Below, one piece after another: positions 27,513 through 36,051 of a stretch of 64,000 nt of DNA. Both the position numbers and the translations under genes were made by a program. Position 1 is the first letter of the stretch. The number at the start of each line of letters is the position of its first letter. Origin of the DNA: Stenotrophomonas rhizophila (GTDB lineage: Bacteria; Pseudomonadota; Gammaproteobacteria; Xanthomonadales; Xanthomonadaceae); assembly GCF_003751305.1 (NCBI RefSeq), contig NZ_RJKV01000002.1, positions 1,240,001 to 1,304,000 of the forward strand. Reading direction: 5' to 3'. Below the pieces are notes generated by a model. It worked only from the letters and a program-made list of their open reading frames with translations. It was not told the DNA's origin and did not search any database.

Positions 27513-30500
27513 ATGCGCCGCATTCTTTTCCTTTCGATCGCTCTTGCCCTGCAGAGCGCCGCCGTCACCGCTACCGCGCAGGAGACCCGCGTGGCCAGCG
27601 AGGCGATTCCCGCCCAGCCACTCGACCGTGCACTCAACGATCTGTCGCGCCAGACCGGCCTGCAGTTCGTCTACAACGCGCAGCAGGCCGGCAACCCGCG
27701 CACCCGCGCGATGCCGGCGGGGCTCGCCCCGCAGCAGGCACTGGAGCAGCTGCTGGACGGCACCGGCCTGCGCTATCGCTATCTCAACGACACCACGGTC
27801 ACCATCGAAGCGCGCAGTGATGCCGCACCCTCGGGCACGTCCGCCGTGCCCGTCGCCACACCCGCCGTGGCATTTGAAGCGGCCCCCGCAGCGGAAGGCG
27901 CCGGCCTGCAGCAGCTGGAGCGCATCGACGTGGTCGGCAGCTACAGCCGCAGCCTGGAGCAGGCGGTGGACATCAAGCGCGCCACCATCGGTTTCTCCGA
28001 CTCGATCGTGGCCACCGACGTGGCCGATTTTCCCGAGCAGAACCTGGCCGAAGCCCTGCAGCGCATGCCGGGCGTGACCATCGAGCGTGACAAGGGTCTG
28101 GGCAGCCGCGTCAACGTGCGTGGTCTGCCGTCGGAGTACACGCATGTCTCGATCAACAACCTGGCCACGGCATCGGGCAGCGGTGGTCGCGATATCGAGT
28201 TCGACATCTTCGCCTCGGAGATCATCCAGCAGGTGACGGTGCTGAAGTCGCCGACCGCCGCGGATGAGGAGGGCGGCATCGCCGGCTCGGTGCAGATCTC
28301 CACCGCGCGCCCGTTCGACTACACCGGCCGCAAGCTGGTGGCGTCGGTGGAAGGGGCGCACAACTCGATCTCCGAAGAGGTGGACCCGAAATTCTCTTTC
28401 CTGGCCAGTGACACCTGGGGCGACTGGGGTGGCCTGGTGTCCTTCGCCACGGCCAAGCGCAGCAACCGCACGGACGCGACCTCGGGCATCAACTTCCGCC
28501 CGATGTCGCGCTTCCTCGGTGCCTCGGGCACGCGCGGCACGCAGGCTGCGGCCGTCCTGGCACGCGATGCCGGCGTGGTGGTCAAGAACCGCAACAACAC
28601 CGATGAAAGCAACCTGATCGTGTTCCAGGACAAAGTGGGCGACCGTGTTTTCGTCAACGACCAGGACAAGTGGGGTGCCACCGCATCGCTGCAGTACAAG
28701 CCGAGCAGCCGCTTCAGCCTGACCTTTGATGCGATGCGCGGCGGCTACGACACCACCGAAGACGAGTACGACGCGGCTGCATATTCGGCGTCCAGCCGAA
28801 GCACACTTGAGACCATCCACGATTACGACGCCAGCACGCTGTCGCAGTACGGCATCGTGGTACTGCGCGATGTCTCCTACACCGCCACCCAGCACGAAAT
28901 GCTAAGCAAGGAGCGGATCAACAAGACCGATTTCAGCCAGTACAGCGTGGCGATGGATTGGCAGGGCGACACCTGGGGCGTGGATGCGATGGTCGGTTAC
29001 TCCGGCGCCGACAAGACGCTGGATGCCAGCAACCTCAAGCATGTGGCCTACGCGCCCTCGCGGACCCGCTGGACCGGCAAGAGTGGCGAGACGATTCCCA
29101 GCGCCAACCCGGCCAGCATCGACATGTACAACGCCTCGGACAAGTACCTGTTCGAAGCGTACGAGACGACGCTGGAGAAGGTCAGCGATGACAAGTACGC
29201 CGCCCAGGTGGATGTGACCAAGGCGCTGGAACTGGCCTTCCTGCCGGCGCTGCGCAGCGTGCAGTTCGGCGCGCGCTACACCGACAAGTCCAAGCAGCGC
29301 GAGTATGGCGAAGCCAAGATCTACGGGCCGGCTGCGGGTGACAACAGCTGGGTGAACAAACGCACCTTGGCCGACAGTCCGCTGCAGTCGATCGGCGATA
29401 TCGTGCCGGGCGGTGGCTACTCGGTGAAGGACCTGGACTGGAAGATGGTCTCCAACGACTACGCACGCAGTGCGTTCCGCTATCCGGGCTTCGCAACGCC
29501 ATTCGATCCGGGCCAGTACTACCGGGTCGACGAGAACGTGACCAGCCTGTACGCGATGACCGACATCGGCTTCGATGTGGGCCGCGTGCCGGTCTCGATC
29601 AACGCCGGCGTGCGCTATGTGGACACCTCGGTGCAGTCCTCCGGCTTCCATCCGATCCAGCGGGCAGACGGTAGCACCGGCTATACCGACACGCCCGTCT
29701 CGCGCAAAGGCAGCTACAACGATCTGCTGCCGAGCCTGAATGCCACTGCCGAACTGGCCGAGGGCCTGGTGCTGCGGGGCGCCGCCTCCAAGACGTTCAT
29801 CCGCCCAGCGTTGACGGATATCGCCTACAAGCGCACCGCCAGCTGGAGTTCGTTCCGCTTCACCGACGGCAATCCAGACCTGCAGCCGACCTATGCCAAG
29901 CAGTGGGAGCTGGGGCTGGAGAAGTACCTGGACAACGGCGGGCTGCTGGCGGCCTCGTACTTCCACAAGAAGATCGACGGCGTGGTGATCAATGCGCTGA
30001 CCGGCGTGGTGCCGGATGTGGCGGTCTACAACGCCAACGGCTCGCTCAACGGCACCTATGATTTCGACGTGTACCAGCCGATCAATGCCGATGGCACCTA
30101 CGTGGTGAAAGGCGTCGAGTTGATCGCGCAGCTGCCGCTGAGCATGCTGCACCGTTCGCTGGAAGGCTTCGGCATCAATGCCAACTACACCATGCTGGAC
30201 AGCTCGCTGGCCGGCGAATCCGATCTGGGCGTGAGTACGCCGATGCCGGGGCTCTCCGAGAAGTCATACAACATGACCGTCTACTACGAGAACGACCGCT
30301 TCGACGCGCGCGTGTCGTACAACCACAAGGGTGAGTACGTCGAATCGATCGGCTACAACATGTACCCGATCTGGCGCGATGACTACGGCCAGGTGGATGT
30401 GTCGATCGGCTACCGCCTGACCGACAGCATCAAGCTCAGCCTGAAGGGCATCAACCTGACCAACCAGGCGACCACCGGCTACACGATGGATCCCGCGTTC

Positions 30501-30560
30501 CCGACGATGTACGAGCGCTCCGGACGGCGGATCAGCCTCGGCCTGCGCGCGGACTTCTGA
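27513..30560 (+). CDS. TonB-dependent receptor with N-terminal signalling (STN) domain
   Basis: The 1015-residue outer-membrane receptor has a signal peptide (to ATAQ), an STN domain at about 30-105 (AIPAQPLDRALNDLSRQTGL), a plug domain (LAEALQRMPGVTIERDKGLG; VNVRGLPSEYTHVSINNL) and a 22-strand barrel ending in the aromatic C-terminus LRADF. The STN domain binds the FecR-like protein encoded upstream, so the ligand of this receptor should switch on its own regulon. The ligand is not evident; the adjacent secreted phosphoesterase suggests a phosphorylated compound. The 160 bp gap before it contains a TCAAAAAAAATTC stretch but no clear sigma-70 promoter, consistent with ECF control. Confidence 0.94.
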   Translation: MRRILFLSIALALQSAAVTATAQETRVASEAIPAQPLDRALNDLSRQTGLQFVYNAQQAGNPRTRAMPAGLAPQQALEQLLDGTGLRYRYLNDTTVTIEARSDAAPSGTSAVPVATPAVAFEAAPAAEGAGLQQLERIDVVGSYSRSLEQAVDIKRATIGFSDSIVATDVADFPEQNLAEALQRMPGVTIERDKGLGSRVNVRGLPSEYTHVSINNLATASGSGGRDIEFDIFASEIIQQVTVLKSPTAADEEGGIAGSVQISTARPFDYTGRKLVASVEGAHNSISEEVDPKFSFLASDTWGDWGGLVSFATAKRSNRTDATSGINFRPMSRFLGASGTRGTQAAAVLARDAGVVVKNRNNTDESNLIVFQDKVGDRVFVNDQDKWGATASLQYKPSSRFSLTFDAMRGGYDTTEDEYDAAAYSASSRSTLETIHDYDASTLSQYGIVVLRDVSYTATQHEMLSKERINKTDFSQYSVAMDWQGDTWGVDAMVGYSGADKTLDASNLKHVAYAPSRTRWTGKSGETIPSANPASIDMYNASDKYLFEAYETTLEKVSDDKYAAQVDVTKALELAFLPALRSVQFGARYTDKSKQREYGEAKIYGPAAGDNSWVNKRTLADSPLQSIGDIVPGGGYSVKDLDWKMVSNDYARSAFRYPGFATPFDPGQYYRVDENVTSLYAMTDIGFDVGRVPVSINAGVRYVDTSVQSSGFHPIQRADGSTGYTDTPVSRKGSYNDLLPSLNATAELAEGLVLRGAASKTFIRPALTDIAYKRTASWSSFRFTDGNPDLQPTYAKQWELGLEKYLDNGGLLAASYFHKKIDGVVINALTGVVPDVAVYNANGSLNGTYDFDVYQPINADGTYVVKGVELIAQLPLSMLHRSLEGFGINANYTMLDSSLAGESDLGVSTPMPGLSEKSYNMTVYYENDRFDARVSYNHKGEYVESIGYNMYPIWRDDYGQVDVSIGYRLTDSIKLSLKGINLTNQATTGYTMDPAFPTMYERSGRRISLGLRADF

Positions 30561-30633
30561 GCCACCTTCGCGGTGCATCCGGAGGCACGTGCGCGTGCCC
30601 CGGATGCGTCTGCCCGTTTGTGAGGAACATCAA

Positions 30634-32016
30634 ATGCGACATGTTTTCTTCCTGCCGCTTGTGGCCGTGCTGGCGTGGCCGGCGGTCTCGCACGCTGCCG
30701 ATGACGATGCCGGCCGCAGCTGGCAGGCTGGCGACCACCATGTCCACAGCGAGTGGAGCGTGGATTGGGATCGCAGCACCACGCCGCCCACGCCGATCCG
30801 TGGCGGCGACTCGTCCTACACCCGCACCCATAATGCCCAGCAGGCGCTCGCCAACGGACTGACCTGGATGGTGCATACCGATCATGGCGGGCCGGGGCAT
30901 TCGGCGGTCACCCGGGACCATGCGTGGCCGGCGCTGCTGGAGGCCCGGCGCCAGGTGCCCGGACTGATCCAGTTCAACGGCATGGAATTCGATGTGCCGG
31001 CCGGCGAGCACGCCTCGCTGATCATCGCCCCAGGCCCGGATGAGCGCGACCAGCTGGTCACGATCGAACGCGATTACAGCCGCAGTGAACCCGTGCAGGG
31101 AAGCCGCGACGACGGGCAGACCATGCTCGATGCATTGACCCACATGGGCGCACTGTCGCCGTTGCCGCTGATGTTCATCAATCACCCCTCGCGCACCGCC
31201 ACGGCGATGGGCTGTTTGGGGGATGTCGAGCCCGATGAATTACGTGCCTGGCACGCCACCGCGCCGCAGGTGCTGGTCGGCATGGAAGGTGCCCCCGGCC
31301 ATCAGGCCACCCGTGTCCATCGCGGCCTGTATCGCAATGCAGACGCACCCACGATGGGCGGCTTTGACCAGATGACCGCAACGGTCGGCGGCATCTGGGA
31401 CACGCTGCTCTCGGAAGGCCATCGCTTCTGGATCACGGCCAGCTCCGATTCGCACGTCAACCAGCGCGATGGCGGCAGTGACTTCGATCCCGGCCAGTAC
31501 AGCAAGACCCATGTCTGGGCGCGGCGGGATGCCGATGACATCCTCGATGGCCTTCGCCACGGGCGCATGTTCGCGGTGACCGGCGATCTGATCGATGCAC
31601 TTGAGCTGCGTGTGACGGCGAACGACGACGATGCATCCAGTGCAACGATGGGCGGCACTCTGTCGCTGTCTACGGGTACACGCATGCGGGTGGAATTGCG
31701 GGTGCGTGTGCCGGCTTCAGCCAATCACGCTGGCCAGCACCCGGTGCTGGATCACGTCGAGTTGATCGCGGGAAGCCCCGGCAACGGCAATGGCCCCGTC
31801 ATGCAGACCCGTGTGTTCGGTGCCAGCGACTGGCAGGTGGACGGCGCATGGCGCTCGGTGTCCTGGGTGTTGCCGGTTCCCGCCCGGGGCGGTTTCGTCC
31901 GCGCACGCGGCAGCAGTACCCGTGAGGTGACGCCGCTGCCCGATGCGCCAGGCGAAGATCCCTGGCAGGACCTGTGGTTCTATTCCAATCCCGTGTTTGT
32001 CGACGTCGCGCGCTGA
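30634..32016 (+). CDS. Secreted PHP-domain phosphoesterase
   Basis: The 460-residue protein has a signal peptide (MRHVFFLPLVAVLAWPAVSH then AADDD) and a PHP-type metal site beginning at D34-H-H-V-H38-S-E. Further likely ligands are WMVHTDHGGPGH, FNGMEFDVP, INHPSRT and TASSDSHVNQ. PHP enzymes hydrolyse phosphoesters with two or three metal ions. GAGGAACATCAA precedes the ATG. It follows the TonB receptor by 73 bp and is likely in the same regulon, releasing a ligand or phosphate for uptake. The substrate is unknown. Confidence 0.85.
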   Translation: MRHVFFLPLVAVLAWPAVSHAADDDAGRSWQAGDHHVHSEWSVDWDRSTTPPTPIRGGDSSYTRTHNAQQALANGLTWMVHTDHGGPGHSAVTRDHAWPALLEARRQVPGLIQFNGMEFDVPAGEHASLIIAPGPDERDQLVTIERDYSRSEPVQGSRDDGQTMLDALTHMGALSPLPLMFINHPSRTATAMGCLGDVEPDELRAWHATAPQVLVGMEGAPGHQATRVHRGLYRNADAPTMGGFDQMTATVGGIWDTLLSEGHRFWITASSDSHVNQRDGGSDFDPGQYSKTHVWARRDADDILDGLRHGRMFAVTGDLIDALELRVTANDDDASSATMGGTLSLSTGTRMRVELRVRVPASANHAGQHPVLDHVELIAGSPGNGNGPVMQTRVFGASDWQVDGAWRSVSWVLPVPARGGFVRARGSSTREVTPLPDAPGEDPWQDLWFYSNPVFVDVAR

Positions 32017-32106
32017 GTTGGCGTCGATCCGGTGGTGAGTCGTGCGCGGCTGCAGATCATCGAGGTAGAGTGATCGCTTATCTCATGGACGCGGAAGGAG
32101 ATGCAG

Positions 32107-32562
32107 ATGGCGGTACGAGCGTTGTTGGAAGCCGATCTCGAACAGGCCAGCCGTGTGTGCATGGCCGCCTTCATGGGGGCGGTGGCGGAATCACTGCCCC
32201 CCCTTGGCATCGAGACGTTTTCCCGCATCGCCTCGGTGGAGGGGTTGCGTGCGCGCATGGCACAGGACAATGTGATGCTGGGGTACGCGCAGGACGATCG
32301 CATCGTCGGTGTCGCCGAGCTCAAGCAAGGGTGCCACGTCGCTATGCTGTTCGTCGATCCGGCCGCCCAGCAGCAGGGCATCGGCAGGGCACTCATGGCG
32401 GCCATGATCGAGCAGGCGCGTGTGGAGGTCCTGACCGTCAGCGCGTCGCTGTCGTCGGTGCCTGCGTATGAGCGGTACGGCTTTGCCTGCACAGGCGATG
32501 CCGCGGAGTCCTCCGGGCTGCGCTACCAGCCGATGGAAATGCGTTTGGCGTCGCGCGCCTGA
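32107..32562 (+). CDS. GNAT family N-acetyltransferase
   Basis: The 151-residue protein has the GNAT cofactor signature in VAMLFVDPAAQQQGIGRALM (QQGIGRAL) and the later SSVPAYERYGFACTG segment with the conserved Y-x-x-x-GF turn. AAGGAG lies six bases before the ATG at 32107; the ATG at 32101 touches that site and is less likely. The substrate is unknown and the gene stands alone. Confidence 0.87.
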   Translation: MAVRALLEADLEQASRVCMAAFMGAVAESLPPLGIETFSRIASVEGLRARMAQDNVMLGYAQDDRIVGVAELKQGCHVAMLFVDPAAQQQGIGRALMAAMIEQARVEVLTVSASLSSVPAYERYGFACTGDAAESSGLRYQPMEMRLASRA

Positions 32563-32658
32563 CTTCACGCCGTTCAGTCGGCGCGTTCACGAAGGTGAGA
32601 CAGCTGGATGGCTACCGTGGAGTCCTGTCATTCAACCCGATTCGGGGAAAGGATCATC

Positions 32659-32832
32659 ATGATCAAGTGGGCCATCATTTTTGCAGTCATCGGCCTGATC
32701 GCCGGCGCCCTCGGTTTCGCGGGCATCGGTGGCGCCGCGATCGGTATCGCCAAGTTCCTGTTCTGGGCGGGCATCATCATCGCTGTGGTGCTGTTCGTGC
32801 TGGGCATGACCATCGCCAAGAAGGTGACCTGA
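32659..32832 (+). CDS. DUF1328 family small membrane protein
   Basis: The 57-residue protein MIKWAIIFAVIGLIAGALGF with FAGIGGAAIGIAKFLFWAGI consists of two helices with glycine-rich turns, the DUF1328 pattern (YtjA-like). Such proteins are small inner-membrane proteins of unknown function. The ATG at 32659 follows AAAGGATCATC. A good terminator follows at 32864. Confidence 0.9.
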   Translation: MIKWAIIFAVIGLIAGALGFAGIGGAAIGIAKFLFWAGIIIAVVLFVLGMTIAKKVT

Positions 32833-32863
32833 CCCGCGGCATAAAGACGCTGCGGTTGCAGAC

Positions 32864-32895
32864 AAAGGCCTGCGCGGTTTCGCGCAGGCCTTTTC
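32864..32895 (+). terminator. Bidirectional intrinsic terminator
   Basis: AAAGGCCTGCGCG, a short loop and CGCGCAGGCCTTTT form a strong hairpin between the convergent genes at 32832 and 32926. The A-run and T-run on either side allow action in both directions. Confidence 0.9.
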
Positions 32896-32925
32896 GTTGG
32901 CGACGCCGCAGGTGCCTCGCAAGGC

Positions 32926-33696
32926 TTACTCGAAATACACCGATACCCCCAGCCCAGCCTGGATGTCCGGGCTGTCATCGTTCAATCCCACGTCGAACGA
33001 CGCGTCCAGCTGCACGCGGGGCTTTACCATCCAGGTGACGCCGGCACCCGCAATCCGGCTCGAGGGCTCGCCGTGGGTATCGGTGAAACCGACCTCCAGA
33101 TAGGTGCTCACGGTATCGGTGGCAGCGAAGCTCACGCTTGGCGCCCAGGTGACGCTGTCCTCGCTGCCACCGCGGGTCAGATTGGCGTACAGCGCGCCGG
33201 TCCAGCGATCATCGACATCGTACTCATAGCTCGCACCCAGTGCGTACTGTGTCGCGCCCTCGCTGAAGTCGCGCGAGCCGGTGGCGAAGGTGGTGCTGGC
33301 CAGCAGCGCGACGGCGTGCTTTTCCGATGACAAGGGCAGGGCGACCTTCAGCCCGACGCCCACATCGCCGGCACCGCTGCTGCGCTCGGCTGGCGTATCA
33401 CGCGGTGCCACCCGCAGGTGGTTCCAGGGCGAGGTGAAGGCCTGCAGTTCGAGATGTTCAGCCACTCCGATCCGGAGCGTGATGTCGGCGCTGTACTGCG
33501 TGCTCAGCACGCCGGCGTCGTCGCGGTCGCGGCTGAAGCTGAGCAGTCCCGCCTCCAGCGCGATGCTGCCGCGGGGCAGTGTCCAGGCGGCGAAACCGAT
33601 GCCGGGGCGGTCGAACGCTATGTCCGGCGGCGCGTCCTGTTGGGCGTGCACAGCACCGCAGAACAGCAGGGACAGCAGCAGGGCCGAACACCGCAT
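32926..33696 (-). CDS. Outer-membrane beta-barrel protein (MetA/phenol-degradation-like transporter family)
   Basis: The 256-residue protein has a signal peptide (MRCSALLLSLLFCGAVHAQQ) and amphipathic strand repeats (GSIALEAGLLSFSRDRD, DITLRIGVAEHLELQAF, VGVGLKVALPLSSEKH, VSTYLEVGFTDTHGEP) ending in the aromatic C-terminus SVYFE, which indicates an outer-membrane barrel. This pattern is shared with proteins annotated as MetA-pathway of phenol degradation or putative transporter. The second ATG (33696) has GGAG seven bases upstream and is preferred over 33702. The function is unknown. Confidence 0.78.
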   Translation of the reverse strand: MRCSALLLSLLFCGAVHAQQDAPPDIAFDRPGIGFAAWTLPRGSIALEAGLLSFSRDRDDAGVLSTQYSADITLRIGVAEHLELQAFTSPWNHLRVAPRDTPAERSSGAGDVGVGLKVALPLSSEKHAVALLASTTFATGSRDFSEGATQYALGASYEYDVDDRWTGALYANLTRGGSEDSVTWAPSVSFAATDTVSTYLEVGFTDTHGEPSSRIAGAGVTWMVKPRVQLDASFDVGLNDDSPDIQAGLGVSVYFE

Positions 33697-33803
33697 GGGC
33701 ATGCTCCGGGCCGGTCGATACCGGCATCAAGAGCAGTCAGCCTGCCCGTTGGCCGGAATGTAGCACGCTGTTTCAAGCGGTCACGTGCAGGTCTCGACGC
33801 CGC

Positions 33804-34220
33804 TCAGTGTGCTGGCAAGGTCATCGCGATCAGCGCATCGCGCATGCGCGCGCCCGCTGCGTTCTGCACGGCATCACAGCCCAGCCGGCAGGCCTCCAGG
33901 ACAACACCATCGGCCGCGTGGCGTGCGGCCGTCAACCGCGCATCGCGACGCTCGTCGGCATGGTCATCCAGCACGGCATCCAGCCATGCACGTCGCGCGG
34001 CGATCCATTCCGCGTCGGCCTGGTAGGGACGGCAGTCGGAACCGATGGTCCGCGCGACCTCGAACATCTCGGCGATGTAGGCCCGGGAGAACCGGCCGTG
34101 GGCCTGGCCGTCGCGGTCCATGCGGTGCTGGATAGCGCGGTGGAGGTTGGCCACGATCGCGTGGACGGCGAGGTCATCATTGGCTGCTTGCAGCAGGCAG
34201 GTATTGGTTGCGTTGTTCAT
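33804..34220 (-). CDS. Hypothetical 138-residue cytoplasmic protein
   Basis: I do not recognise this protein. It is alpha-helical and soluble by composition (LAVHAIVANLHRAIQHRMDR; EWIAARRAWLDAVLDDHADE), with no signal peptide. It is the third gene of a minus-strand unit after MipA/OmpV and the small DUF2384-like gene, 39 bp downstream of the latter. If the small gene is an antitoxin-type domain, this product might be its partner, but it has no resemblance to the RES toxins that usually pair with that domain. Confidence 0.6.
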   Translation of the reverse strand: MNNATNTCLLQAANDDLAVHAIVANLHRAIQHRMDRDGQAHGRFSRAYIAEMFEVARTIGSDCRPYQADAEWIAARRAWLDAVLDDHADERRDARLTAARHAADGVVLEACRLGCDAVQNAAGARMRDALIAMTLPAH

Positions 34221-34259
34221 GCGCGCCTCCAGAACACCGGTGGGGAAAACAAGGGAACG

Positions 34260-34472
34260 TCAGATGCGGGGCAGGGCCGGATCACCCTGCCGCAGCAGGC
34301 TGCCCAACAGCGCCACCACGCGTTCGCCCTGGCCATCACAGGCCAGTTCGAACGTGGTCTGCCCGTCGAGCGCGGGCAGTGGGGAGTGCAGAATCCATTC
34401 AAGAACGGCGGCGCGGTCCGGCTCGATCTGCAGGGCCAGATCCGCGACACGACGTACGATTCCCTGACGCAT
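34260..34472 (-). CDS. Small protein resembling the MbcA/ParS/Xre antitoxin C-terminal (DUF2384) domain
   Basis: The 70-residue product reads AAVLEWILHSPLPALDGQTT followed by FELACDGQGERVVALLGSLL. The pattern W-(L/I)-x(3)-(N/P)-P-x-L-x-G-x-(T)-x-(F/L)-E-L-x(5)-G-x-x-V-x-x-L-L is that of DUF2384, normally the toxin-binding C-terminus of Xre-type antitoxins, but here without a DNA-binding domain. The ATG lies two bases after the MipA stop codon, so it is translated with MipA. No RES-domain toxin is next to it. The role is unknown. Confidence 0.6.
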   Translation of the reverse strand: MRQGIVRRVADLALQIEPDRAAVLEWILHSPLPALDGQTTFELACDGQGERVVALLGSLLRQGDPALPRI

Positions 34473-34474
34473 GA

Positions 34475-35263
34475 TCAGAATCCGTAACTGAGGGAGAGGG
34501 CGGCGGTATCCATGTGGTTGCCGCGGGTCATCGGGCTGTCGCGCACCGCATCGGCCAGCGAGGTGCGCCGGATCGACGCAGTGGCGGTCCAACGCGGTCC
34601 CAGCGGCATGACTGCAGCAATGTCCATGTAGGGGGAAACACCGCTGCCGGCCGAGTAGTGCGCCAGGCCGCTGCGTGCCGCTTCGCGTTCACTGACGCCG
34701 AAGTAGTAGTCGTTGAGATCGGCGCTGGTGTAGCTCACGCCAACGGCGGGCATGAAAGTCACACGGCCGGCCGGAATCGGGTAGGCGTACTTGGCGTCGG
34801 CCGAGAACCCGCCCCCGTGCCCGGTGACTTCGGCTTGCGCGTTGGCCTGCAGCACGCCCCACTCGGCCTGGTGCCGCCAGGACACGCCGAGCATGCCGGA
34901 CAGGCTGCGGTTGTCGAGCTGGCGCAGTTGCGGATCGTGACTGTCGCGGCGCTTGAAGCGCATGACGTATGGCGAAGCGGTCAGGGCGAGCTCGGACTGC
35001 GCGGTCTGGTGCAGGCGATACCCCACGCTGCCGCCACGGAAGAAGAACGAACGGCCTTCCCAGCTGACGATCGGGGCGGCCAGGCGATCGGTGTCATAGC
35101 CGGCATAGGGAGCTTTGAGGGCGACGACGGCGATGCCGACGCTCCCCTTTTTGCCGGGCTGGGGGGCATCGGCGGCCTGGGCAGTGGCGGCGGTCATTGC
35201 GCTGGCCAGCGCCAGGGCAGACAGAGCGGAAAGCGGACGCGGAGAACGGAAACGGACGTGCAT
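34475..35263 (-). CDS. MipA/OmpV family outer-membrane protein
   Basis: The 262-residue protein has a signal peptide (ALSALALASAMTAATAQAAD) and the MipA/OmpV barrel pattern: VALKAPYAGYDTDRLAAPIV, VSWEGRSFFFRGGSVGYRL, later MPAVGVSYTSADLNDYYFGV with the diagnostic YYFGV, and the C-terminal SLSYGF. Family members are MltA-interacting scaffold proteins or porin-like barrels, often under two-component control. It is divergent from a response regulator/histidine kinase pair that starts 114 bp away. The start at 35263 is chosen because a further upstream ATG (35296) has no ribosome-binding site. Confidence 0.88.
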   Translation of the reverse strand: MHVRFRSPRPLSALSALALASAMTAATAQAADAPQPGKKGSVGIAVVALKAPYAGYDTDRLAAPIVSWEGRSFFFRGGSVGYRLHQTAQSELALTASPYVMRFKRRDSHDPQLRQLDNRSLSGMLGVSWRHQAEWGVLQANAQAEVTGHGGGFSADAKYAYPIPAGRVTFMPAVGVSYTSADLNDYYFGVSEREAARSGLAHYSAGSGVSPYMDIAAVMPLGPRWTATASIRRTSLADAVRDSPMTRGNHMDTAALSLSYGF

Positions 35264-35376
35264 GGACCTGCCGAGGGGGAACAACCGGAGTGTCATGGTG
35301 GGCGCACTACATTGTCGGAACGTTACGTCTGGCGGCGCGGTACCATCGCCTCTTTCGTACCCGCAGGCACCACTTC

Positions 35377-36051
35377 ATGCGCCTTCTTCTCCTGGAAGAT
35401 GATCCGGAAATGGCCAGCGCGATCCAGGTCAGCCTGGCGCGCCACGGCATGGTGGTCGACGTGGTCGGCACGATGGCGCAGGCCGATGAAGCGCTGAAAG
35501 CCGGTGTCCATCAGATCCTGCTGCTGGACCGGCAGCTGCCGGATGGCGATGGCGCCAGCTTCGTCAAGGTGGCGCGCGAACACGTGCCCAACCTGCCAGT
35601 GATCATGCTGACCGCGCGCGCTTCGGTGGCCGACCGGGTCACCGGGCTGGACGTGGGTGCGGACGACTATCTGACCAAGCCCTTCGCCGTCGAAGAACTG
35701 CTCGCCCGGATCCGCGCGATCTCGCGGCGGCCGTCGCAGATCGCGTTGCCGCTGCTGTCACTGGGCCGCCTGCAATTCGATTTCGTCGCGCGCGAGGCAC
35801 GGGTATCCGAGGTACTGCTCGCGCTGCCACGACGCCAGTTGCTGGTGCTTGAGGCACTGGCCCTGCGGCAGGGGCGTACGGTGGGGCGTGCCTCACTGCT
35901 GGAGGCCGTGTACGGGTTCGACGATGCCATCCAGTCCAACGCCCTGGATGCGCATGTCTCCAAGCTGCGCAAGGCGCTGCTGGAAGCTGATGCAGGCGTG
36001 GAAATCCACGTCATGCGCGGGATCGGCTATCTGCTCAAGGATGCACCATGA
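35377..36051 (+). CDS. OmpR-family response regulator
   Basis: The 224-residue regulator has a receiver domain with the acidic pair in LLEDDPEM, phosphoacceptor D51 (ILLLDRQLPDGDG), the conserved T in MLTARAS and K in YLTKPF, followed by a winged-helix DNA-binding domain (RRQLLVLEALALRQGRTVGR; SNALDAHVSKLRKAL; MRGIGYLL). Its gene overlaps the histidine kinase by four bases (ATGA). It stands divergent from the MipA/OmpV operon, which is the likely target. Confidence 0.95.
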   Translation: MRLLLLEDDPEMASAIQVSLARHGMVVDVVGTMAQADEALKAGVHQILLLDRQLPDGDGASFVKVAREHVPNLPVIMLTARASVADRVTGLDVGADDYLTKPFAVEELLARIRAISRRPSQIALPLLSLGRLQFDFVAREARVSEVLLALPRRQLLVLEALALRQGRTVGRASLLEAVYGFDDAIQSNALDAHVSKLRKALLEADAGVEIHVMRGIGYLLKDAP

